In this document: one piece after another, positions 27,230 to 35,580 of the stretch | How the letters are laid out: every line of letters starts with the position of its first letter | Numbering within the stretch: position 1 is the stretch's first letter | NCBI GenBank assembly: GCA_013152205.1 | Contig: JAADGV010000107.1 | Span: forward strand, 1-48,717 | DNA: 48,717 nucleotides | Source: Planctomycetota bacterium | GTDB lineage: Bacteria; Planctomycetota; Planctomycetia; Pirellulales; Lacipirellulaceae | Direction of reading: 5' to 3' | Translations under genes and position numbers: made by a program | Notes under the pieces: generated by a model | The model's database searches: none | Told to the model about the DNA's origin: nothing | Seen by the model: the letters and a program-made list of their open reading frames with translations, nothing else

Positions 27230-28531
27230 TTACGCGGGGGCCTCGCAACGATCGGCCTGTGGGACATATTTCTCTAGCTTTTGGTCCGCATAGAGGGGTT
27301 GAATTCGGGCCAGACGTTGCCGTCCGTCGATCATCGGCAGGCTGACCATGTCGTTTCCAACCAGCGGTTGGCAATAATCGACAAATTCGTCGGTGACATC
27401 GGTGCCGTTGGCAGCGATCCAATTCTCGGGGAACGAGCGCTCGCTGTTGGCTACCTCGGCTAGCGGAACCTTATCGTAGGTGACGCCGTACTGCGGGCCA
27501 GCCGTACGCAAAATCGTCGACATAAAACCACTTTCGCCAGCCGCTGCTAGTTGGACGGCCTTTTCGCCTGCGAGATAGGCTTCGTCTAAGTCGACGGTCG
27601 AGGCGTAAGCGATCGCGTTGCGTTGGTCGGTGCCCGAAACATTGCAACGCGCCGCCCCTTTGGCAGCCAGGCCTTTCGAGTTGAGGTAGTTCACGATAAT
27701 CTGTGCAACCGTCACTTGGCTGGCGCTAAACGAGGTGTGGCCAAACGAGTCTTTGACTTCGCCCAAATCGCCAAGGTCTAAGCCCTCGCTAACGACCACT
27801 ATCACGCGGCCGTCCGATTTTAGTTGGTCGTTGACTTGATCGGCAACTTGTTCGAGCGAGACCTTGCGCTCGGCCAGATAAATTTGCAGTGGCATTTCGC
27901 GGCCTGGATCGGCCAGTCGGGCGGCGGCGGGGATAAATCCAATGCGGCGGCCCATCGCTTGCAACACCAACACCGGGTCGGCCGGCGACGAGCCTGCGTT
28001 TTCTTCGTTGGCGTTTTGCACCATGTGCATCCAATACTTCGCACACGACCCATAGCCGGGGGTGTGGTCGATCAGCTTGAATTCGCTATCTCCGACATCG
28101 TTGTCGATGGTTTTAGGCACCCCAACGCCAACCAGATCGAGCCCCTTTTCCTGAGCCATGGCTGCCACCTTGTTGGCGGTGTCCATCGAGTCGTTGCCGC
28201 CAATGTAAAGGAAGTAGCCAATCTCGTGGGCCTTCAGCACGTCGATCACACGTTGGAAATCCTCGTCTTGCCATGCCTTGAGCTTATAGCGGCAAGTGCC
28301 GATCGAGCCGGCAGCAGGGGTGTATCGCAGCAACGCGATTTCCTCGGCTGATTGGGCGGAGAGGTCGATCAATTCTTCCTTCAAAACGCCTTCGATGCCG
28401 TGATAGCCACCGTAGACGGTGCCAATTTCAGCCAATTCGCGTGCCGTTTCGACAATGCCGCGCAGACTACTATTGATAACGCAACTAGGTCCGCCGCTTT
28501 GTGCGACCAGTAAATTCTTGGGTCGACCCAT
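27230..28531 (-). CDS. 6-phosphofructokinase, probably pyrophosphate-dependent
   Basis: A 433-residue enzyme of the long PFK group. The N-terminal phosphate loop is VAQSGGPSCVINSSLRGIV. GGNDSMDTANKVA occupies the PPi/ATP-discriminating position, where Asp and Asn in place of Gly and Lys favour pyrophosphate. PKTIDNDV carries the catalytic Asp residues. MGRRIGFIPAAARLA and NVSGTDQRN complete the substrate site. PPi-PFK works reversibly between fructose 6-phosphate and fructose 1,6-bisphosphate. The ATG at 28531 begins MGRPKNLLVAQSGG; 47 upstream in-frame codons look non-coding. It is the first gene of the leftward carbon cluster. Confidence 0.9.
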   Translation of the reverse strand: MGRPKNLLVAQSGGPSCVINSSLRGIVETARELAEIGTVYGGYHGIEGVLKEELIDLSAQSAEEIALLRYTPAAGSIGTCRYKLKAWQDEDFQRVIDVLKAHEIGYFLYIGGNDSMDTANKVAAMAQEKGLDLVGVGVPKTIDNDVGDSEFKLIDHTPGYGSCAKYWMHMVQNANEENAGSSPADPVLVLQAMGRRIGFIPAAARLADPGREMPLQIYLAERKVSLEQVADQVNDQLKSDGRVIVVVSEGLDLGDLGEVKDSFGHTSFSASQVTVAQIIVNYLNSKGLAAKGAARCNVSGTDQRNAIAYASTVDLDEAYLAGEKAVQLAAAGESGFMSTILRTAGPQYGVTYDKVPLAEVANSERSFPENWIAANGTDVTDEFVDYCQPLVGNDMVSLPMIDGRQRLARIQPLYADQKLEKYVPQADRCEAPA

Positions 28532-28681
28532 GCTTTTGTATGCCTTTAATCCAGTTTGATAGGCGGGGTGGCTACCAGGGGGAGGCAGCTGCGTGGTTCC
28601 GCGAATCCAGTATTTTAGCGAGACGGACGGTTTCCCACAATTGCCCAGAAACCGGCTCCCAGAAGATCGCAAAGTCTTGCT

Positions 28682-28712
28682 AGCCGCGGTCGAGTTCTGA
28701 AAAACCGCGGCT
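28682..28712. repeat. Short palindrome between PFK and metzincin genes
   Basis: AGCCGCGG (28682-28689) and CCGCGGCT (28705-28712) form a perfect 8-bp stem with a 15-base loop, followed by CCGCCTGCGGCTATAA. A similar CGCCTGCGACTATAA string occurs near base 263. It lies 150 bases upstream of the PFK start. Confidence 0.5.
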
Positions 28713-28752
28713 TCCGCCTGCGGCTATAACGGAACCTACGACTTCGCAATCC

Positions 28753-30585
28753 TTAATCGCTTGTCGTCGGCTTGGCTTTTCGATAGATGGGCAACTCGAG
28801 GATGCGGTCTTCGATGCGGTTTAGCTCAACCTGTAGCGATTTTTGGTTTGTTCCGCCAAAGCGCAGTTTGAGTTCCTCGATAGATAGGTTTTCTGCCAGA
28901 TCGTCAATCGGCGGCAGGAATGCCTCGCAGGAGAACTTTTGAGCCACTTTGGCCAAGGTGAGTTGGCCGTTGAGCAGTCGCTCGGCAAAGATAATTCCCG
29001 CTTGGTTGGCTGCCATGTCGGCAAAACTAAAACCACTGCCGCGATGGGCATCAGCCAACTCTTTAGCTAGCCCAACTCCCTGAGCCGCTTGGTCCCCCAT
29101 CATTGCCACGATAAAAGCGGAAACGAAAAAGTGCTTTACCAAGTCTTGTCGACCTCGCATCGTTGGTGCCCCAAGTACCTGGAGATGCATGATTCGCTCA
29201 GCATCGGTCTCAACCTGCCTGACAAACTTGCTCGAAGGGGGGAGCGTACGCAGCGTTGCCGTTTCGTCCATGAAGATTCCCAGTGCTAAGAGGAACGCGC
29301 GGTTGGCATTGTTTGATTTCAACCGTTGTGCTTCAAGAGCTGCCTGACGCACATAGGAATTCGTTGCAGCATCGTTGTTTGTAGATGCCGGTAGGGTGTC
29401 GTTTGAGCTGGTCTTGTTTTTTTGCAGTTTGTACTTTGCCTTACGCCGCAACTGAGCGACGGTTACGAGCTGGTTGAGTATCTGGCGGGTATGCCCGACC
29501 AATGACGACGATTTTTTGTGGCCTAATATCCGCTGATAGTGCGCTGCGGCAGGATCTTCGGGCATGACCTTGACCAGCACGCCATAGATTTCAGCCATGC
29601 GTTTTTTCTTAGCTTCTGGGAGCGAGGCAAGACTGCGAAGTCTGCGACTGCGGATCTCTTCGCCCACCATGGCCATCAAGAGCGTGTTGACTGGGTCGAA
29701 CCGAATACGCGAGCCAACCGCCCGTTGTTGCCCTCCGGTAATCAAGGGCCGCATCACGCTGTAGGGTTCTGGGCTATGAGCCGCCCCGAGGTGGTGACCC
29801 ATTTCGTGAACCAACATTTCGAGTCGCTCGGTTTCGCGTACTTGGGGCGAGCGTTCTTTGAGCAGGATATAGGGATGCAAGGCCCCGCGTGTGCCCCCCA
29901 TGTGTATTCGTCCACGGGAAATGCGGTATTGGCTACTAAATCCAATTGCCAATTGGGCCGGCTTAGGAGTGACCTTTTTTTCAAACTCGCGTAGCGATTG
30001 GTTGAAATCAATCGTGGTATCCTCGGAATCCCAGGTCGATACCGAGTCGACCACCATTCGGACACCACTATGTCGTTCGATGATATCCGCCGCTGCGGCG
30101 AACCGTTTGCGAAGCCGAGATTCCCAGATTTGCTGGTGAGTTGGCTCGTCGTCGTCAACGAGCAGCTTCACGCGAATCGTCGGAGCCTCGGCACCCAACT
30201 TGGGCTGACCCTCTGCTTTCGAATCCATTGGTGCGGGGCTATCGCCGAGGCCTATCTTCTCAAGCCGTACTGAACGGGCCTGAGAGCCGTGGGTGAAAAA
30301 GTAGGCATTCGATTCGTCGAGCTTAAATTCACGTTGCACGCGACCTTCTTGGTAGCGGATGCGTAGTGCTTTTTCAAAAAAAACGGGGCGCGATTCGCCT
30401 GGGGCAATGGTGATACTTGTCGTGGAACGACTGGTTGGCAGCAAGGTTGCCGTGACCGAATGCGTTGTGCGATTGGAGAGGACAACCACTTTTGCCATAG
30501 CGGGAACCGAGAACAGGCCGAGCGCTAGCCCAACCGTTACCAGCAAGAGCCGAGTGAATCGAGGATTTGAAATCGATTGTGGCAA
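28753..30585 (-). CDS. Secreted metzincin-type zinc metalloprotease
   Basis: A 610-residue protein with a signal peptide (RLLLVTVGLALGLFSVPAMA-K). An N-terminal beta-rich domain (about 33-100, NRTTHSVTATLLP) precedes a protease domain with the full metzincin zinc motif HEMGHHLGAAH (His260, His264, His270, catalytic Glu261). A nearby SVM is a plausible Met-turn. This places it with matrixin or reprolysin-like peptidases. The C-terminal 300 or so residues are helical, Lys/Arg/Ala-rich, and match no domain I know. Substrate unknown; likely acts in the periplasm or outside. Neighbouring genes give no pathway. Confidence 0.83.
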   Translation of the reverse strand: MPQSISNPRFTRLLLVTVGLALGLFSVPAMAKVVVLSNRTTHSVTATLLPTSRSTTSITIAPGESRPVFFEKALRIRYQEGRVQREFKLDESNAYFFTHGSQARSVRLEKIGLGDSPAPMDSKAEGQPKLGAEAPTIRVKLLVDDDEPTHQQIWESRLRKRFAAAADIIERHSGVRMVVDSVSTWDSEDTTIDFNQSLREFEKKVTPKPAQLAIGFSSQYRISRGRIHMGGTRGALHPYILLKERSPQVRETERLEMLVHEMGHHLGAAHSPEPYSVMRPLITGGQQRAVGSRIRFDPVNTLLMAMVGEEIRSRRLRSLASLPEAKKKRMAEIYGVLVKVMPEDPAAAHYQRILGHKKSSSLVGHTRQILNQLVTVAQLRRKAKYKLQKNKTSSNDTLPASTNNDAATNSYVRQAALEAQRLKSNNANRAFLLALGIFMDETATLRTLPPSSKFVRQVETDAERIMHLQVLGAPTMRGRQDLVKHFFVSAFIVAMMGDQAAQGVGLAKELADAHRGSGFSFADMAANQAGIIFAERLLNGQLTLAKVAQKFSCEAFLPPIDDLAENLSIEELKLRFGGTNQKSLQVELNRIEDRILELPIYRKAKPTTSD

Positions 30586-30709
30586 ACCGGACTGTTTTCT
30601 GTTTCAAGAGTAATGTGGCATCGTCAATTCATTTTTGTAAACCATCAGCTTTGCTGGTGAGAATTCATCAGGCTCTGCTGTTCCTGCGGCGGTAACCGCG
30701 AAGCGGTTT

Positions 30710-30890
30710 AACATCGTAGCCCAGGGTAAGCAAAGCGCCACCCTGGGTAACGTATAACAAACCAACATCTACCCTGAAAGGGTTGAACAACATGCTCGAC
30801 CATTGTAATACCCTTTCAGGGTATACCTTTCTAGATGAACCCCTACCCAGGGTGGCGCAGCTACGCCGCTTACCCCTGGGCTACGATGTT
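30710..30890. repeat. Nested palindromic repeat
   Basis: The outer arms AACATCGTAGCCCAGGGTAA (from 30710) and CCCTGGGCTACGATGTT (to 30890) also share GCGCCACCCTGGGT and ACCCAGGGTGGCGC. Inside lies a second pair, ACCCTGAAAGGGTTG (about 30771-30785) and ATACCCTTTCAGGGTAT (about 30808-30824). ACTCAAACTGAAAAGAAA (from about 30931) and TTTTCACTTTGAGTATT (about 30957-30973) follow as an inverted boundary pair. Non-coding, between convergent-side ends of two leftward genes. Confidence 0.75.
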
Positions 30891-30974
30891 GAACCCCGTT
30901 GGGGTGATTTTCGTCGCAAGTTCCATTCTACTCAAACTGAAAAGAAAGGAGCCAGCGTTTTCACTTTGAGTATT

Positions 30975-31649
30975 CTATAGCAAGTCTTGCAGTTCTTGCA
31001 TGGCTAAAACATCGCGTTCACGCCCCGTAGAGGCAAAGGCTGCTTGCAAATTGTTTAGCATCCGGCTTAGCCATTGCCGATGCGTGGCCCGTGGCATTAG
31101 CGGTAGGTTTGTTGGGATTGGTCGCCCGGTGGCTTGCTCGATTCGCTTAGCGATTTCGCTTTCGTTGAGTACTCCACCCTTGTAGAACGGATCGACAAAC
31201 ATCGATCGCTCGTTGCCCGTTTCTACCTCGGCTAAGAAATGTCCTGGGGCGTTGATTCCGTGAACAACGATTCCCAGCGGCTCGGCTACCCGTTTGTAGA
31301 TGAGGGTCAGCGAGATCGGAATTCCCTGCCGGGTACGCAGCACCTCGGGCAGATAGCTGTTGGCTGGGTTGTAGTAGTCGTCCGTGTTGCCGCTAAGCCC
31401 AAAGACGTCGAACACCACATCGTGCAGGTGGGCGAGCAATGCTTGCGGGCTTTGCGATTGTGCCCGCTTGCAAACTGCGTCAGCGAGATTTTCAATCACC
31501 GTCTCGGTCGCTGCCAGATCGGCCTCGGGACGCTCATGCAATGCGATGGCAAACGCCGCTCGAAACAGATTGGCTCCACACTCGACCTCGGCCATCTGTT
31601 GGCTGAAAAGCTGGTAGGCACTAGCGCGACAGTACGAAGGAGCAGACAT
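30975..31649 (-). CDS. SirB1 family protein (transglutaminase-like fold)
   Basis: A 224-residue protein matching the SirB1/Transglut_core2 family: DDYYNPANSYLPEVLRTRQG, IPISLTLIYKRVAEPLGI and VHGINAPGHFLAEVE are family hallmarks. The Cys that would make it a true transglutaminase or peptidase is not evident at the IPISL position, and many members are thought not to be enzymes. Some members carry TPR repeats; this one ends soon after the core with a short helical tail. Function unknown. It is divergent from the sulfatase gene. Confidence 0.85.
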   Translation of the reverse strand: MSAPSYCRASAYQLFSQQMAEVECGANLFRAAFAIALHERPEADLAATETVIENLADAVCKRAQSQSPQALLAHLHDVVFDVFGLSGNTDDYYNPANSYLPEVLRTRQGIPISLTLIYKRVAEPLGIVVHGINAPGHFLAEVETGNERSMFVDPFYKGGVLNESEIAKRIEQATGRPIPTNLPLMPRATHRQWLSRMLNNLQAAFASTGRERDVLAMQELQDLL

Positions 31650-31757
31650 CGTGGACTCGATTTTTTGATTACATGCGTGCGAAGGCGTGGACTTTTGGTT
31701 ATCTTAGCATCTATGAATTCGAAAAATCAGCTCCAAACTAACGGAAGGCTTGGCACC

Positions 31758-33980
31758 ATGGGTTTCCTGAAGCGTCTATCTTGTTTGCATTGCTCTGCAG
31801 CTTGTTTGCATTGTTGTGCGGTTGTCGTCATCAGTCTACTTTGCTGCGAGCGGGGCATCGCTGCCGATCAGCGTCCAAACATTGTGTTTGTTTTTAGCGA
31901 CGATCACGCGGTTCAGGCAATTGGCGCTTATGGCTCGCGTATTAACGAGACCCCGAACATCGATCGTCTGGCGAAAGAAGGGGCCGTTTTTGAGCGATCG
32001 TTTTGTGCGAACTCGATTTGTGGTCCTTCGCGTGCTTGCATTCTCACCGGTAAGCATAGCCACATAAATGGCTTCTTGCGCAACGGAAATCGTTTTGATG
32101 GGTCGCAGACAACCTTTCCTCCGCTGTTGCAGCAAGCCGGTTACCAGACGGCCATGATTGGCAAGTGGCATCTGGGTACCGATCCGGTTGGTTTTGATTA
32201 TTGGGAAGTGTTGCAAGGGCAGGGCAACTATTATAACCCAGACTTCAAGCAAATGGATGGCAGCCGTAAACGCAGGGAGGGCTACTGCACCGATATCGTT
32301 ACCGATCTTTCGCTGGAATGGCTCAAAGAGCAGCGCGACCCGAGCAAGCCGTTCATGCTGATGTGCCAGCACAAGGCCCCGCACCGCAATTGGGCGCCGG
32401 CAGCACGGCATTTCAAACTCTTCAAAGACGATGTCCCCGAGCCGGAGACGCTCCGCGACGACTATGCGGGACGGGTCGAGCTGTTGAAAGAGAATGAGAT
32501 GACCATTCGCAATCACATGCATTGGGAGCACGACATGAAGTTTCATGGCGAGAACCTGTTTCCCAAGTACTTTGTCGGCAAACACACAAATGGTGAGTAT
32601 AGGCGTATGACGCCCAAGCAGAAAAAAGTTTGGGACGAGCAATACGAAGCGCCGAATCAAGCCTTCATCAAACAAATGAAGGCCGGCGAACTTTCGGACG
32701 ACGAGATTCTGAGTTGGAAGTATCAACGCTACATCAAAGATTATCTCCGCTGCATTGCCGCCGTTGACGAGAGCGTCGGGCGGTTGCTTGAGTACTTGGA
32801 CGAGACGGGGCTTGCCAAGAATACGATCTTTATTTACTCCTCCGATCAGGGCTTCTATCTGGGCGAGCATGGTTGGTACGACAAGCGGTGGATGTTCGAG
32901 GAGTCGCTGAAGATGCCGTTTCTTATTCGCTGGCCGGGCGTGGTGCCTGCGGAGACGCGATCGACGGCGATCATCCAGAACATCGACTATGGGCCTACGT
33001 TTCTCGACGTTGCCGGTGCCGAGGTGCCTGCCGCGATGCAAGGGCGTAGCTTGTTGCCGGTCTTACAAAATCAATGCAAAGCTCCGTCGGACTGGCGTGA
33101 TGCCATCTACTATGCTTACTACGAAAATGCGTCGGTCCATGAGGTGCCGGTCCATGATGGGGTGCGCAACGATCGTTACAAGCTGATGTACTTTCCGCGA
33201 GGCAGCAAGTGGCAGCTATTTGATTTGGAGAAAGACCCGCAGGAAATGAAAAGCGTGCATGACGACCCGGCTTATGCTGAGGTGTTTACAGGGCTCAAGA
33301 AACGTTACAAAGACCTTCGCGACTTTTATGATGTGAACACCGCGACCATCCCTGCTACTCGTGGCGACGAAGCTTGGTGGAGCGAACGCGACAAGGCCAA
33401 GACGGCACAAGCCAAGCAAGGCAATGTTGATTTGGCGTTTATCGGTGATTCGATTACTCAAGCCTGGGAGGCTGGCGGCAAAGGGGTTTGGCAACAGTAT
33501 TACGCCGATCGCAAGCCGATAAATCTTGGCTTTAGCGGCGACCGCACTGAGCATGTGATTTGGCGATTGCAACATGGCAACTTCGCAAAGATCAAACCCA
33601 AGGTTGCCGTGCTGATGATCGGCACCAACAACACGGGGCACCTGATGCAAGACCCGGCGGAGGTAGCGGCTGGCGTCAAGCGGATTTTAGAAATCCTCGC
33701 CGAGCGATCGCCAAAAACTCGCGTGGTGTTGCATGGTGTATTTCCACGAGGTCGCACACCGATAGATGCTGGCCGACTGAACAACGTGGCGATCAACCAG
33801 ATCATCCGTCGTTTTGCTGACGGGAAGCGAGTGCAGTATCTCGACATCGGAGATTCCTTTCTCGAAAGTGACGGTAGTTTGTCTAAGGAAATCATGCCCG
33901 ACGCTTTGCATCTTAGCGTCGAAGGGTATAAGCGGTGGGCCAAGGCGCTCGAGCCGGTGCTGGTGGAGCTTGGGTTGTGA
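31758..33980 (+). CDS. Secreted sulfatase fused to SGNH/GDSL esterase
   Basis: A 740-residue two-domain enzyme with a Cys-rich signal peptide. Domain 1 (about 38-545) is a type I sulfatase: PNIVFVFSDDH binds calcium (Asp48, Asp49), and CGPSRA at 88-93 is the formylglycine site with Cys88 as the modified residue. GKWHLG and HGWYDKRWMFEESLKMP complete it. Domain 2 (about 555-740) is an SGNH hydrolase: GDSIT with nucleophile Ser565, GFSGDRTEHV, GTNNTG, and Asp715/His718 in PDALHLS. The pair would remove sulfate and acyl (perhaps acetyl) groups from one polysaccharide; the substrate is not visible. The start at 31758 has GGAAGG about 10 bases upstream; an ATG at 31713 is the alternative. Confidence 0.9.
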   Translation: MGFLKRLSCLHCSAACLHCCAVVVISLLCCERGIAADQRPNIVFVFSDDHAVQAIGAYGSRINETPNIDRLAKEGAVFERSFCANSICGPSRACILTGKHSHINGFLRNGNRFDGSQTTFPPLLQQAGYQTAMIGKWHLGTDPVGFDYWEVLQGQGNYYNPDFKQMDGSRKRREGYCTDIVTDLSLEWLKEQRDPSKPFMLMCQHKAPHRNWAPAARHFKLFKDDVPEPETLRDDYAGRVELLKENEMTIRNHMHWEHDMKFHGENLFPKYFVGKHTNGEYRRMTPKQKKVWDEQYEAPNQAFIKQMKAGELSDDEILSWKYQRYIKDYLRCIAAVDESVGRLLEYLDETGLAKNTIFIYSSDQGFYLGEHGWYDKRWMFEESLKMPFLIRWPGVVPAETRSTAIIQNIDYGPTFLDVAGAEVPAAMQGRSLLPVLQNQCKAPSDWRDAIYYAYYENASVHEVPVHDGVRNDRYKLMYFPRGSKWQLFDLEKDPQEMKSVHDDPAYAEVFTGLKKRYKDLRDFYDVNTATIPATRGDEAWWSERDKAKTAQAKQGNVDLAFIGDSITQAWEAGGKGVWQQYYADRKPINLGFSGDRTEHVIWRLQHGNFAKIKPKVAVLMIGTNNTGHLMQDPAEVAAGVKRILEILAERSPKTRVVLHGVFPRGRTPIDAGRLNNVAINQIIRRFADGKRVQYLDIGDSFLESDGSLSKEIMPDALHLSVEGYKRWAKALEPVLVELGL

Positions 33981-34048
33981 GTGGGGATGTTTGATGTGAG
34001 ATTTTTGATTGTTGATCTGGATGACAAATGGCAGGTGCTAGCAGGCAG

Positions 34049-34126
34049 GGTGGGTGAAGCGATAGCGAAACCCACCGTGAGGGGAATGGTGCGTTGCGCT
34101 TTGCTGGACGCGCCCTACTTTTTGGG
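34049..34126. repeat. Dispersed repeat upstream of the DUF4041/T5orf172 gene
   Basis: GGTGGGT and ACCCACC form a short hairpin (about 34049-34075), followed by ATGGTGCGTTGCGCTTTGCT with GGACGCGCCCTAC and TTTTTGGGG (34086-34126). A diverged direct copy lies at 35671-35708, just after the gene. The tail GGGGAAG supplies the ribosome-binding site of the gene at 34135. Confidence 0.65.
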
Positions 34127-34134
34127 GAAGAAAT

Positions 34135-35580
34135 ATGTCGATAAGAGTAACATGTCCGAACTGTAAGCAGTCACTCAATGCCCCAGATGAATACGCTGGG
34201 AAAAAAACTAGATGTCCAAAGTGCAAAGCAAGCTTTGAAATACCTAATCTGAGAGAAGTATCGACTCGAGCCACGGTAGATGAGCCTCCAGATCCACCAG
34301 TAGTTTCTAGGCTACCGGATGAACACAAGAGGGACTTTGTAGACCATTTACTCACTTTCTGCTTTTGGGCAACGCCGGCCCTTTTCTTCCTAGCAATCGT
34401 GTTCATGTTTGCTGGGGCCACAGACATTTTTTTTCTTCTGGGAGTAGTGAGCCTTTTCTTAGCAATGCTGCAACTGATGCACCACACGCACATGAAAACT
34501 GAAATTAAGAAAAGCAAAGAACGGCTTGAATTTCTGGGAAATTCCCTTTCTGTGAAAACTCAAGAGCTAGATGAAGCTTTTAAAAAATACACAAGTTTCA
34601 GGGATAGCTTCGATGAGATTTCGGCTAAGGAGAAAAAACGATTAAAGAAGGAGTTTGCAGGAGCTGAGGAGATGTTTGAGTTTGCGAATAACCGAAGTGG
34701 TACCATAGATCGGTTGGGTAAGAAGTTGCTGAATGACACTGAAAAGTGGGTGTTTTCTAGAATGACACCTAATAATTTTACCGTGTCTGCTGACAGGCTT
34801 CGCAAGGTTATTGATTTTTGTAGAAAACATGAATATGAAGTCGAAAAGTCGTTTGAAAGTGAGCTTCTGGATAAGCTACGAAAGGATTATGAGGCTATAT
34901 TGAGGCAGCAACACGCTAAGGAAGAGCAAACGCGAATTAAGGCTCGTATTCGTGAGGAGCAAAAGGCTGAACGAGAACTCGAAAAGGAGATGAGGCGTAT
35001 TGAAGTGGAGAAGGTGGCAATACAAAAGGCGTTGGATGCAGCTTTGCGAATAGCCACAGATGAACACAGCGCCGAGATCGAAGCCTTACGTGATAAATTA
35101 CGTGAGGCAGAGGAGAAGGGGCAACGGGCCTTGTCGATGGCACAGCAAACCAAGGCAGGTCACGTATACGTCATCTCCAACATTGGGTCTTTTGGAGAAG
35201 ATATCTTTAAGATTGGTATGACACGAAGACTTGAGCCTCTGGATCGAGTGAAGGAACTTGGCGATGCCTCCGTCCCTTTTCCTTTCGATGTGCATATGAT
35301 GATTTCCTGTGACGACGCCCCCTCGCTAGAAAACGCGCTACATAAGGCGTTCAATGCACGTCGTTTGAATAAAGTCAATTTGCGACGAGAGTTTTTCAGA
35401 GTGAAATTAGACGAAATACGCCACTTGGTGGAGGCGAATCATGGTGAAGTTAACTACGTAGCCGAACCTGAGGCCCTACAATATCGAGAAAGCCTCCAAA
35501 TGAACGACGAAGAGTTTGCTTTTATTAGTTCTCATGCAGAGGAATTGTCGTTCGACGATGACGACGAATATCTAGAATAA
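34135..35580 (+). CDS. Zinc-ribbon membrane protein with DUF4041 and T5orf172 (GIY-YIG-like) domains
   Basis: A 481-residue protein. Residues 1-33 form an MJ0042-like zinc ribbon (Cys7, Cys10, Cys27, Cys30). Two membrane segments span about 75-117 (ATPALFFLAIVFMF, FFLLGVVSLFLAMLQL). A DUF4041 region (about 120-330) passes into a charged Glu/Lys/Arg coiled coil. The C-terminal T5orf172 domain (about 343-440) has HVYVIS and FKIGMTRR in place of GIY and YIG, an Arg in DRVKEL, and Glu-x(3)-His in ENALHKAF. Such domains are nuclease-like and known from phages and accessory DNA. The gene is visibly AT-richer than its neighbours. Start: ATG 34135 with GGGGAAG upstream. Function unknown; defence or DNA processing is a guess. 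Confidence 0.82.
   Translation: MSIRVTCPNCKQSLNAPDEYAGKKTRCPKCKASFEIPNLREVSTRATVDEPPDPPVVSRLPDEHKRDFVDHLLTFCFWATPALFFLAIVFMFAGATDIFFLLGVVSLFLAMLQLMHHTHMKTEIKKSKERLEFLGNSLSVKTQELDEAFKKYTSFRDSFDEISAKEKKRLKKEFAGAEEMFEFANNRSGTIDRLGKKLLNDTEKWVFSRMTPNNFTVSADRLRKVIDFCRKHEYEVEKSFESELLDKLRKDYEAILRQQHAKEEQTRIKARIREEQKAERELEKEMRRIEVEKVAIQKALDAALRIATDEHSAEIEALRDKLREAEEKGQRALSMAQQTKAGHVYVISNIGSFGEDIFKIGMTRRLEPLDRVKELGDASVPFPFDVHMMISCDDAPSLENALHKAFNARRLNKVNLRREFFRVKLDEIRHLVEANHGEVNYVAEPEALQYRESLQMNDEEFAFISSHAEELSFDDDDEYLE

Noticed and set aside
31239..31757. Upstream extension of the sulfatase frame
   Set aside because: It is antisense to the SirB1 gene and precedes a clear signal peptide.
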